This document shows, one piece after another, positions 33,016-43,894 of a DNA stretch of 64,000 nt (within the stretch, counting starts at the first letter, position 1; each line of letters begins with the position of its first letter). Under the pieces are notes generated by a model. That model searched no databases. It was not told the origin of the DNA and saw only the letters and a program-made list of their open reading frames with translations. Source of the stretch: Cordilura impudica (taxonomy: Eukaryota > Arthropoda > Insecta > Diptera > Scathophagidae). The stretch spans positions 20,038,548 to 20,102,547 of the forward strand of contig OY821517.1 in NCBI GenBank assembly GCA_963682025.1, in the 5' to 3' direction. A program made the position numbers and the translations under genes.

Positions 33016-35260
33016 TATATAGATAATAGATCCAGCATGAAAAATTTAAATTACGGATAAGATCACGGATAATTTGACTAATCTGTGTTTGCCTCGATTT
33101 GTACAACTTGCACTGCAAAAACATTCACACTTGCAGAAGAGACTACAAACGGTCTCTTCTTCAGAGGTGAACAGCACCTTCGGTGCCGAACTCCGAGCCT
33201 TCCAATATATTTGTGAAAAAGCCAATCATTTGTCAACATAGTCGCACGTATCAATAGGTCCCTTCGCCTCTTACTTAAGAGAGATTTAAGCCACTTGTAA
33301 TCTGCTGATCATAGAAAACTGTGAAGAAATTCATTTCTTCATGATTCCTAGTGGGGATATGGCTGACATCGCATAGTACATAACAAGAACAGAACCTATG
33401 TCTGCCAGTTTATTTTCCTTTTATTGACAGTAAAACCACTATGGCCAGGAACCCATATTAGAGTAATCACCGAGAGGCGGCTTAGCTTTGACATTTCCTG
33501 ACGAGAATGGATGATGTTGTGTGAGAGTTAAGGAAAATAAGTGCCGTCTGATTGTCGTGTAAACTCCTACAAGCCTTCTTGATTGCCAGAATCTTTCTGT
33601 AGTCAGTAAGTAAGAAAGTGAAGGCGCAGATGTCGTCAACTACAAAATATACATAAGGCTATCTGACAATCAGAGTAAATATCAGCTGTGGTTGTAGATA
33701 GAATATTCCGACCCGACTTTGGTTGATAAATATAGCAATGGGTTGGTAGTCTTCGAGCCACACATAAATAAAGCTTTAATTTCAATTTCGATCCGTCCGT
33801 ATAGAAACGTATTGATCATCTAGTACCCGGAGTCTCACCATTCGATGAATGCGTGTCTGGTATCAGGGTAGCGTAGTAACCCTTGAAAATGCCTCAATGA
33901 TCAGCTTTTTATATATAAATGTTTTCAGCAAAACTCAAGTTGCTCATAAAAAAAGTTGGCCAACGAATGAAAGGTCTGCCGTGAAACTGCTTCCAATGTT
34001 ATTAGAAACTATGAGCAGAGTTTTAATGTCAACATTTCTATACTGTTAATGTTCGAGGGAATGTCGAAGGTAAATGTAGGGCCCAAAAGCAGACATAATT
34101 TCGAAAGAAGTTCCTGCTATGGCAAATAATATACAGTTGCGGCAAAGAAGCTAGTCGTTTGTTACAATGTGCTTTTTATATACCAAAAATATATAAAGTG
34201 GTATTTGCAGAGAAGACTTCTTTTTTTCTTAAGCCAATACAATTTGTCAACATATTTTTAGCCCGAATTGGCAGCCTCTCACTACGATAAGGAAGCTCTT
34301 AAATGGTACATTAACATTAACTAAGTTTTTAAACCAAGGGAATACACTCTCCAAACTGTTCGGAGCTAAAGACAGTGGAGAGATATTTGACTCTTGTGAA
34401 AAGGGAGTTAAAGTGCAAAAATGTGGAAGTTTTTAAACAAAGATGATCTAACTAGCTATTCCAAAAAAATTACTGAAAGCACTTTAAGATCCCTAATGGA
34501 AGGGTTTGCGGAAAAGGTTCAGTAGTTCATAAGTAGTGATTGGTACTATAAAAATTTTGTTTTTGTAAGCTTTAATATAATTTCAGTAAAATACAAAAAA
34601 GAGTTTCAATTTGCCATCCATCGAGCAAAGGTTGCCTCGCGGTTTTTATTATATTGCATAAGATAAAACGAGTTTCAGTTTTTAAATTTGTGGTCCTGGC
34701 GTTGCTACTCCACGTGCGATTAAGTTGAATGTACTTTTTTACGTGTTTTTTTTTTGTTTTGTTTACATATTAAGCAGCTCACCCAAACCTCCCTTGTGAA
34801 GGCAATGGCTGTATAGGGGAGCTGTTTCAACCACATGAAAATTTATACTCCCACAAAATGACAACATAGTGTCTCAAGTCATTTTCATATATTCCACATT
34901 GTGGAATAGACACATCATGGCGTGTGTCAGTAGAAGAAGAAGAAGAATTCCATAGTTTTCATGTTACTACTTTATATGTTTTTCAAGATTTTTTCGATCT
35001 TACTCCTTATATTATATATTCCTAACGCTCCGGCTTCCTTTGTGGCTATAGGTCTAGCCTCTCCATCACTTTGTGCTTCTTAATCGAATGAGGATAAAAG
35101 AGGATGTTCAATGCAACTGAAGGTGTCGGACCTAGAACCGGAGTGGTACATATAGAAATCATTTTATTTGTGGGTAGCATTAGAACCAAATCTTTTAATG
35201 GAGTTTTTGCGGAAATATAAAGCGGTTGTACCTTTGATTGCGAGCTCTTCAATATTTCAT
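33016..35260 (-). pseudogene. LOA/Jockey-type non-LTR retrotransposon C-terminus, decayed
   Basis: Minus strand, in the expected order: a PTPSVALNILF linker segment (about 35100-35130), RNase H with ILAIKKACRSLHDNQTALIF and ITLIWVPGHSGF (about 33430-33600), then RATMLTNDWLFHKYIGRLGV and an EEET...LLCKC cysteine segment (about 33130-33270). Stops and shifts throughout. The 1.4 kb between linker and RNase H is too long and includes a foreign repeat at 34770, so it was probably enlarged by insertion. Confidence 0.62.
34770..34840. repeat. Short repeat shared with 9853-9915
   Basis: CAGCTCACCCAAACCTCC followed by GGCAATGGCTGTATAGGGGAGCTG; the ends pair as a hairpin. It lies within the enlarged linker of the decayed non-LTR element. 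Confidence 0.5.
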
Positions 35261-36080
35261 CTGAAATTCAGACCTTCTAGAAGGAATACCCCACGTTATT
35301 TGGCATTCGTCAAAGAAGATTACTAAAGGCCCTTCGAGAGATGAAGGTGCAAAGTATCATAATATTTTGTTTGAAGCTTTTATACTTAATGCCAAGAATC
35401 GAACCCGAAGCTATCAGGATGCAGAGCCTGTACCTTAACAACAGTTTCTCATAAAAATAAACAATAAATAAAAAAGTGCCCTGTTAAGCTCAATTATAGG
35501 TCTAAGGTGAAATAATTTTTAGAGTATAACAATTCTGGATGAGCTGATTAACGTCTAACAGATACTGAATAAGAAACAAATTTTTTTAAGATTTCCATTT
35601 TTCCAGGAGATGTGTTAAAATGTTTATCGGGGAATCTTGTCAAAAAGTGCTCCAAATAAGATAACGATTTTGATAAAATTGCACTTTGCAATTGACATGT
35701 TTTATTTCACAATCAATTTTTCCTACGAAGTTTGTATTGTCCCAAGAAAAATTTCTTAATAGCAGCTCACTGATTTTTGCATTACCAATAATGACCTATC
35801 CCTGCCCACTGCATTACTTCTAAAGTGAAAACAAGACGTTACTAATAACCTGTTATATAGCTATTTATATTTCATGGCAGATCCTTGTTTACTGCATTAC
35901 TTTCAAAGTCATAATAACGAGTTCCTAGGCAACTAGTTACCTCCAATGACATCCCCGTGTTAAAATAATGAGTTTATCAGGCAAACTTCAACCAGTTCCT
36001 TCTCCTTTTAAAACTCATTATTTGGTAATGTTTTTTTTCCTGTGGTATAACTAAATACTTTATTTCATTTACTTTTAAGC
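35261..36080. other. No gene recognised
   Basis: No coding frame. The part near 35760-36020 may be the 3' region of the Helitron whose helicase end is at 36085. Confidence 0.35.
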
Positions 36081-36084
36081 TTTT

Positions 36085-36225
36085 TTATTTCAATGCCCGC
36101 TGATATACAATATTTTTTGTTTTCTCATTCGCTGCAACAATTAGCATATTTTTCGGCGTTCCTACTCTGGAGCAAGATACATATAGCTGCTTTTGAGAAG
36201 AACATGGATTTTCCAAATTAAATCT
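36085..36225 (-). pseudogene. Helitron helicase C-terminus fragment
   Basis: Minus strand: QLYVSCSRVGTPKNMLIVAA then EKTKNIVYQRALK and a stop. This is the conserved end of the Pif1-like helicase domain of autonomous Helitron Rep-helicase proteins (usual form GQLYVA-x-SRV, NVVY). Nothing upstream on the minus strand continues it, so the rest is deleted or was never present. It shows that an autonomous Helitron once lived here. Confidence 0.75.
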
Positions 36226-36468
36226 GGCAACACTTAACTATTGGCCTTGAAATTACAATATCATTTGGCAATTTTTCATTTAAGCAATTTTAGAATTTGG
36301 AGATTTTTGTTTTTGGCGATTTATATTTTTCACGATTTTCGGTTTTGTCGATTTTTGAATTTCACTACTTTTGAATTTGGCGATTCTGCGTCCATATTTT
36401 CCGTGAGTACTCACATTGATAATTAATGTAATTGTTAGAAGTTTCACTACTTCATATTTTTGTATATG

Positions 36469-36865
36469 AGGTGCCACGCCCACTGATCCCATCCATTTTT
36501 TGTCCGACAAATCACATGAATAATTTGCGGCCTCACGCAAAGTAACAAGGCCCTCACTATTACAGTACTCCAGATATATGCAATTTTATATTTACTTTGC
36601 ATGGGAGGTGCCACACCCATAGGTCCGATACCGCTTATCAAATTAGATGACGTTAGACCAATTTGCAAAGCTGTTCCTGCCATAGGTCTCGAGATATATA
36701 ATATTAAATTATTACTTTGAATAGGAGGTGACACGCCCACTTATCCGATTCCGCCCATTTTAGGCATGTCTACAACTACAAATTTGCAAAGCTATCTGTG
36801 TCATTGTACCCAATTTATGTGATATTAAGAGTTCACTTTATATGGAAGGTGCCACGCCCACAAAA
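36469..36865 (-). repeat. ~120-bp periodic repeat (GTGCCACGCCCAC)
   Basis: AGGTGCCACGCCCAC-like motifs recur at about 36470, 36608, 36728 and 36848, and again near 38205, beyond the inserted mariner-like element. Each is followed by CGATYCCGCCC-like and ATATT-rich sequence. Short frames here are not genes. Confidence 0.6.
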
Positions 36866-36976
36866 AAAGTGAAAAGAATTTATAAGGACCATTTTAAATC
36901 TTGGAAAAAAAAATTTTTTAAATCAGATGCGTAGTTACGGAGACTACAAACAAACACACATTACTTCTTTATTATA

Positions 36977-38160
36977 AAGTGTTTTTCAACAGGGACGCTA
37001 CAAAAGTAGAAAGACAGGGACAGCAAACGACACCATATTTCTTGCCGCTCTTTTGACATTTCTCTTCAGTAAGGTTTACCATTTCATGGTGGAAAGATAT
37101 ACGAGCCAACAATGAGTCGTAATTATTAAAATTTACTACCGAAATTCGGAGTCAGGGCCTCAACCTTAAGAGCGCTACGCCCAATTTATGGTCGTCATAA
37201 TCGTCCTAGCAGATCAACAATTGAGCGTCTAGTGGAAAAATTTGAATCCACAGGCACAGTACAAAATGTTCACGTGCCAGTGAGACATATTGCTGCCGCT
37301 GAGGCTTCAGTTGAAGAAAGCCCAAATGATCTCTCACAGGTCGCTCTCAAGCGTTGGGCATCTCTGTGGCGTCGTTGTGGCGAATTTTGCGAAAAGATCT
37401 TGGCCTACATACTTACAAGATCAAATTGACGCAAGAACTGAAGCCGCTTGACCACTAGAAGCATCGTATTTCGTGAATTGGGCTGAGCAACAACTTGAAA
37501 ATGATTTGGATGTTCATCGAAAAATCATCTTCAGCGATGAGGCTGAATGGCTTCGTCAATAAACAAAATATGCGTTATTGGTCAGACAGCAATCAACACG
37601 TACTCCATGAATCATCATTGCATCCCGAAAAAATTAAAGTTTGGTGCGGTTTATGGGCCGGCGGCGTCGTTGGGGCGTACTTCTTCCGCGATGATCAAAA
37701 CCGGCACGTTACTGTGAATGGGAATCGCTACCGTTCAATGATAACCCAATATTTTTTGGCCCCAATTGGATGATATGGACTTGGAGGACATGTGGTTCCA
37801 ACAGGACGGCGCCACAAGCCACACAGCGAATGTCACAATTAATTTATTGTAAACCAAGTTTGGAGAACGTGTTATCTTACGAGATGGTCCAGTCGATTGG
37901 CCGCCTCGGTCATGCGATTTGACGCCGTTGGACTATCTCCTGTGGGGCTACGTCTAGTCTATGGTCTATGCCAACAAGCCAGCGACTATTGATGAACTTC
38001 GTACGAATATCGAACGTGAAATTGCAGCAGTATCGGCCGATTTATGCTTGAAAACCGTTGAAAATTGGGTTCAGCATCTGGACTTCTGCAAGCGTGCCCG
38101 TGGTGGCCATGCACGTTTTATTTAAAAAAACTTTTGTAGCGCTCTTATTGAAAAACCCTT
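36977..38160 (+). pseudogene. Second mariner-like transposon, broken
   Basis: 1,184 bp with TA at both ends (36975-36976, 38161-38162) and TIRs AAGTGTTTTTCAACAGGGAC and, inward on the right, AAGGGTTTTTCAATAAGAGC, both then reading GCTACAAAAGT. Transposase pieces occur in changing frames: VEKFESTGTVQNV, VHRKIIFSDEAE with the first Asp, LNGFVNKQNMRYW, then WFQQDGATSHTA with the second Asp and PPRSCDLTPLDYLLWGY with the third. At least three frame breaks and internal stops. It is related to the intact 19454 element but clearly another family. Confidence 0.85.
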
Positions 38161-38162
38161 TA

Positions 38163-38362
38163 TAACTAGATGTAACGCGATATTAAAAATTTACGTTTTA
38201 TGTGAGGTGCCACACCCACTAAGAATATTGCAAAAGATTATAGCCTATAGCACTTCCCATATCTGCAGTAAGACTCTGTGCAAATTTCAGAAAGATCAGA
38301 TGTGTAACTGCAGATATTACCTCCTATGAACACACAAACACACATTGCCTTTTTATTATATA
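38163..38362 (-). repeat. Helitron-like end segment
   Basis: On the minus strand it begins TATAATAAAAAGGCAATGTG, a typical Helitron 5' region, and ends CGCGTTACATCTAG at about 38166. It has one GTGCCACACCCAC motif. It sits head to tail with the Helitron at 38363. Confidence 0.45.
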
Positions 38363-39557
38363 CTAGCTGAGTCCGGTCCGCGTTGCTGGCCCGAAGAAAA
38401 CATCTGGATTTTATATTGCATCTAAATTTTAATACCGAGTGTCGGGCAAAAGTAAAGCACGAACTCCCTCGAAAATGTTAGCAAATATCTAGGTAAAATA
38501 CTAAAATTTGATTTCGCCATGCCCCTCCGCCCACAGATCAAAAATCAAATATCAGACTACAGTGTCACCCGAAAAGCTATTCAGAAGATTCTGTGCCTTA
38601 AATACATTGCATTTAATAATATTATGAATATGACTGAAAAAAAATATACGTTTTCTTGAATATTTTAACACCAGCGACACCTACAGATGAAAAACTTTAT
38701 CAGCAACTTTAGTTTTATGTACATAATATATGTTGCGAATTTGAGCTAAATTGGACCGTAAATAATTTTTTTGGGAAAATCTCGACCCCAGCGCCACCTA
38801 TCGGGTACAAAAAAAAGTTATGCAAATCGGAAAACCAAAGGAACATATGGTATGAATACGAAGTCGCTAGCATTAGTGGTTCAACAGTTATTAGAGTACC
38901 AACATACGCACCAACGTTTTTATATATTAAGATACGCAACTGACCTTTATATATACGCAACTGACCTCTTGCAGAATATCTCAAATCCTATGGCCCTTGC
39001 ATAATCCAAGGAGAACGAAATCACTCCTTGGTTTTAGTAAAGGGACAATCAGCCTACTTATAGGAGTACTCACTGGACACTGTGTAATAGGCCGGATGGC
39101 TGAACGCATAGGTGTCGCGAGAGCTGACTTCTGTAGGAGCTGTATGGATGTGGACGAGGAGGGGTCAGTGCAACATTTGCCGTATGAATGTCCAGGACTG
39201 AAGGAGGGGCGCTTTAGATATCTAGGGCAAAGATTCTTTGAAAACCTGGGCTGCATAGTAGACGTTCCACTTGGCGAACTTTCTGACTTCTTGAGGGAAT
39301 TTGGCTAGTTCATGAGGGACGCATAACGGACGAAAGGGGTCTTTTTCATTTGTTCTTTTTCTTTTTCTTTTCCTATTCAATTTCATTTTCCATACCCCTT
39401 ACACTATATATCTGTACTCTTTAATCTCTTTTCCTATCACTACTCTCCGGCACTTTCTAAAGGGTATCACAATGGGCCATCTGGCCTGCGAGTGTACTCG
39501 CCTTCGGGCGTGCGACCCATCCAACCTAACCTAACCTTTTTATTATATTAGTATAGA
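38363..39557 (-). mobile_element. Helitron-like element with inserted non-LTR tail
   Basis: Minus strand: 5' end TCTATACTAATATAATAAA after an A; 3' end GCGGACCGGACTCAGCTAG before a T, with a GGACCGGACTC hairpin-prone stretch just before CTAG. No Rep gene inside. The sequence near 38760-38830 and 38920-38970 has small duplications (ACGCAACTGACC). The non-LTR fragment at 38990-39539 lies inside. Confidence 0.65.
38997..39308 (+). pseudogene. 5'-truncated non-LTR retrotransposon, C-terminus
   Basis: A 103-residue open frame ending TAG. It reads LTGHCVIGRMAERIGVA, DFCRSC, then QHLPYECPGL and YLGQRFFENL, the Cys/His C-terminal segment that follows RNase H in LOA/Jockey-type elements. The 3' untranslated part runs to about 39539 and ends CCATCCAACCTAACCTAACC, a common dipteran non-LTR tail. 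5' truncation is normal for target-primed insertion. It starts abruptly near 38990. Confidence 0.8.
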
Positions 39558-39677
39558 TAATTATAGGCTAACACCAAAAAAGGCCCGGTATTATTTTCAT
39601 TAAATCAATTTTGATACTAAATTGAAGCAACTTTATTTCTGTGCAGGCCAATTTTATACTGTCGTATTTTATATATA

Positions 39678-40128
39678 AACATATAAGAAAACTATAGTCG
39701 GTCTAGACCGACTATACGATACCCTATACCATAGTTAAGAGTCCCTATCGCTTCGTTCCAACTAATTGGATATAGAAAATAAGCATAAACCAAGTTTGAG
39801 GGCAATTGTTTTTAATTTTTTTGGCTGCAGATATAAAAAAGTTCATATCGGGTGCTATATTTATATGGGGACTAGGTCGAAAAATAACCCGATCCTTACC
39901 ATATTTGGCAAAGTCACTTATATTTTGGAAAAATATATACAAACCAAAATCTGTGCAATATTTTTATTTTTTTAAAAGATTTAAGTGAAGATCGGTATCA
40001 GAAAGCGATTCTGAGTCGATCGGTAAAATAAAAGAGGGGTGTAGGTCAAATAGTTTTGGTAGTTACAAAAAGCAGCACAAAATCATTACACCCAAACCAC
40101 ATAGTGGTATAGGGTATAAATATCATAT
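39678..40128 (+). repeat. DINE-like repeat, internally deleted copy
   Basis: It has the 22-bp palindrome centred on TCTAGA (39694-39715) and the end CCAAACCACATAGTGGTATA. The middle, including the microsatellite, is missing. Short frames here are repeat-derived. Confidence 0.75.
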
Positions 40129-40892
40129 TGTTATACTCTATGCACTATGTGGTTTGGTTATAATGACTTTGTGCCACTGTTTGTAACTACCAAAAATATT
40201 TGACCTAGACCCATCTTTTATTATACCGATCGACTCAGAATCAGACTCAGATTTATCGATGTCCGTCCGTCCGTCTGTGTGTCCATGTAAACCTTGTAAT
40301 TAAAGTGCAGGTCGCAAATATGAAAATAATTTGACGAAATCTGGCCATGGAATGAACGGCCATGGAATGAACGCTATTGAGATTGGTGAAATTCGGTACA
40401 TTTTCAGACCTAGTCCCCATACAAATGACCCCTATGAAATCGACGTAAATTGCCATAAGATCCAAATTATCATATAGATCTCAGTCACATTGGGTTTGTA
40501 TGTGTTTATTATATCCATTAATCAGTAGTCCAAAAATAATCCCTATAGGACAATTCTTAGTCATAGGCTCCATATGGAGCTGCTTCCCGATTTTCACTTA
40601 AATCTATAAAAAAAAAAATATTGCACCGATTTTTCTCAAATTTGGTTTGTACATATTTTTTCAATATATAAATGACTTTACCAAATATGGTCAGTATCGG
40701 TCCATTTTTCGACCTAGATATAGCACTCGATATGAAGATTTTCATATCTGCAGCCAAACAAATTAATAACAATGCCACTCAAATTTGGTTTTTGCTTATT
40801 TTCTACATCCAGTTAGTAAGACCGAAGAGTTAGGGTCTCTAAACCATTGTATACGGTATCGTATAGACAGACTATAATTTTCTTACTTGTTT
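40129..40892 (-). repeat. DINE-like repeat, inverted neighbour copy
   Basis: Starts with GCACTATGTGGTTTGG and ends TTTTCTTACTTGTTTTT, that is, reversed relative to 39678. It has the CCGTCCGTCCGTCTGTGTG microsatellite at about 40263. The two copies meet tail to tail at about 40128. Confidence 0.75.
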
Positions 40893-41900
40893 TTCTTAGC
40901 TTAAATCGGTTGGTAAAAAAAACATAGCAATCGCATTATATCTTCTATATTTCACTATATTTTGGCCATATTTTGACTTAACAACTTAAAGTGGCACCTT
41001 AAAAACTACTGTGCTTTAACATAAAATCAACTTTTTAGCCCACTGTTTATCATAAGATTTATGGTTATTTTGTTTTGTAAAGCAATAACAAGTTTAAAAG
41101 GAAAGAGTACGTTTAAGAAAATTATTGTATACAGTTCGAAATAATTTCTTTATAAAGACCCTCACTTATTGCAATTTTTTTGATTTCTTACCGTGTTGTT
41201 GTTCCCTCATATTTCTTAACATTAAAAATATTTATTTTAAATAACGTCTGCTACGTTGAAAATTTTTCTAATACTCTTCCCATGTTATGTACTCCTTTGT
41301 ATATGTGCAACTATCAGCATAAAATCATAAATTTCATAACAACATCTACATATGAATAAGGGATGTGTGCAAAGGATAATGTTCACCATTATTATCGTAT
41401 GTTATTGGATTATATTTATATGGAGGAGTGTGCAAACAAGTAGAAATACAAACCAAATTGCAGACAGTTAAATAAACAAAAGGCCACCAAAGAAATCAAG
41501 AATGTGTAAAATATTATGAAAATAGCGCTGAGAAAAGCCTGCATCATGCAATCATATTTATATTGAAATTCAGAAAAGCAATAAGAGCCGAAGTTATGTT
41601 GTTTGTGTTGTTACTTGGATGGATGAATAATGCGTAATTTGTTACGAAGATTTATATATTTTGGTAGTGAAACCAAACGGAACATGGGGTTGTAATTTGC
41701 AAAAGCTTTCGATAGGGTTTTTAAATAATTAAATAAATTGTTTTCAAGTATGTTTAATAAAGATAATTAAAAGGAATTGCAAGTCTTAAAAAGAAAAGAT
41801 TTTTTATTAAATGCATTTGTTGCGAAATAAAAAAAAAAATATTAAAAAAAATACGCAAAAAATTACATTTGCGATTTTTCAGTTCAACAGGTAATATAAT
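40893..41900. other. No gene recognised
   Basis: No repeat ends or coding frames; may be unique host DNA. Confidence 0.4.
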
Positions 41901-41904
41901 ACGT

Positions 41905-41960
41905 TAAGTAAATACAAGTGTTTAATTCGGCTGCGTCGAATCTTAGATACCCTTTGGGTA
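41905..41960 (+). repeat. Start of the long dispersed repeat
   Basis: AAGTGTTTAATTCGGCTGCG followed by TCGAATCTTAGATACCC matches the end at 9581. The matching other end in this orientation may be at 48960-49125, with several later insertions between. Confidence 0.5.
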
Positions 41961-42245
41961 CTTTTACAGTTCCCTGTAATAAACGTTTAAATTCTAACAT
42001 CATTTAAATTTAAAGTTAGTTCTTTAACATTTTCGACCAGTATTTAAGGAGTGAGCCAGAAAAATTTTTAATATTTTAACGTTTTAAATTTTAACGTTTA
42101 ACCTTTTAACCTTTTTCGAAAACATTATTTGGATTATTTTCTGAACAAGTCATTTTTGAAAAATGCATCAATAATTATGTTTAATGACAACGCTATTTAT
42201 TTGTTGTTCGTTTGATTAAAATGATGATCGAATGATTCCATTCGA

Positions 42246-42570
42246 TTGCAATTTCTAGGCAGCTTTATTTTCCAACTTAGCCAATTCACAAACCAACACT
42301 TTTATTGTTAATTATTATTGTGAATGAAGATAACAAACTCATAAACAAACTCACTAACAAGTTTAATAAAACACACATAGCATATGTATAATTTTATGTA
42401 TGTGTTAGTAGCAACTTTCAAAATTAAGGAAAAAATTTAAAAATCTGCAATTCTGCAAAACGGCTAAAAAGAAATACCTTTCAAATAATATACGTTTGGT
42501 CAAAATCGGAATAAAACAGTAGAACAAAACATCGGTCACAAGAAATCGCCTAGCCTATTAATATTATAGA
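42246..42570 (-). repeat. Helitron-like non-autonomous repeat, 3'-truncated
   Basis: Interior and TC end conserved (CCTATTAATATTATAGA at the right). The CTAG end is replaced by other sequence. Confidence 0.6.
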
Positions 42571-43287
42571 TCTTGATGGAAGTTTTCCCAAAAAACTCTT
42601 TAAAAGAACACACTTAAAAAAGTTAATATTATTCTTGTGATGTACCCTCACTAAATTAATTACACAGGTCAACAGTAAAAATGCAGATCAATAGCCACTA
42701 TATAGACTTGATGCATCATGCACAAAAATGGTCAAATTTTTCAATGGTAAGGAAGATTTTTTTTTTAAATAATTTTTAAGTAAAATTTTCAATATTTTGA
42801 GACATTTCTCCACTCAGGTTGTCATAACAACTACTCCAATTTTGTTAAATTAAATTTTAAAAAATTTAGATTTACAATGTCTTTAAATCACGCATACTTT
42901 GGGTTTTATTCTGATCAATAATTTAAACGTTATGAAACAAATTGTTTGGAAGAAAATAAAAAAATGGTAAAAAAAATTTATTTTTCTTAAAAAATCTGGA
43001 AAAATCGAAAACTGCAAAAAGTTTTAATTTTATTTATTTATGTGAATCTACATATCATTTGAATTAAACGAGATATGGGTCATGAAAATCGATTCTTGAA
43101 TTCAATTCTTCAATTCAATGAATTTTTATTCCTTATTTAAATTTTTTTTCATTTTACAGACGACACTTGGAAATTTCGATGGTATAGAGAGAACCAGCGA
43201 GCCACGAATCCGATTGTTATTTTTTTAAGTACAAAAAGCGGTTTCGGAAAATATATGTGATGGTTTTAGCCCACGAGGTCTGCTGAT

Positions 43288-43894
43288 GTGTTTGAACTTG
43301 CAGTTCTACAATCACAAGAAGTTGCATATGCTAAAGATCGGGGTGTAAGCTGTAGTCAAGTGCTTTCATCTTCACCAGGACACTCAACCTCAAGTATGTG
43401 TTACCAATCAGATAGTTCGGATCCATCACTACCATCTACGTCTGAAAATGACGAGTTCATCCCATACAAACATTTCTCGCCGAGACCAGGGAGTCAAGAC
43501 CAACTTAATGATGTAATTTGAGACCTTGGATTGTCGAAAACATCTTCTGAAGTATTTGCGTCCCGGATGAAAGAAACAGGTCTCATAACTGAAGAAAATA
43601 CAGTTTCGTATTACCGTACTCAAGAAAAATCCTTACTTCCTTATTTTAGCGCAGTGGATGGTTCTATGTCCTGCACAGATATTTCTGGTTTGATGACTGC
43701 CATGGGCTTACAGAGATACGATTCAAATGAATGGCGTTTATTTATCGACTCATAATAAACGCAGCTTGTAGTGTGTTCTTTGGCATAATAGAAGTAAATT
43801 TTACTCCTTGCCGATCGCACATTCAAACAAAGTAAAAGAAGAATACTTTATAATTGCGTTAGTCATGAAGAAGATAAGGAATGATGAACATAAG
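43288..43894 (+). pseudogene. HGERFHQ-family gene, 5' part (element B)
   Basis: Frames at 43288-43521 and 43531-43755 together give FELAVLQSQEVAYAKD, a Ser-rich region, then EVFASRMKETGLI and YDSNEWRLFIDS. I recognise this order from a widespread uncharacterised family of arthropods and cnidarians, some members of which are labelled Cc8K15.2-like (from memory). A stop lies between the two frames and the similarity continues with shifts to the DEHK codons where the nested element is inserted. The N-terminal Cys domain seen in copy A is not evident here. Confidence 0.65.

Noticed and set aside
36241..36740. Overlapping frames on both strands
   Set aside because: They follow the 120-bp periodic repeat and end at repeat boundaries.
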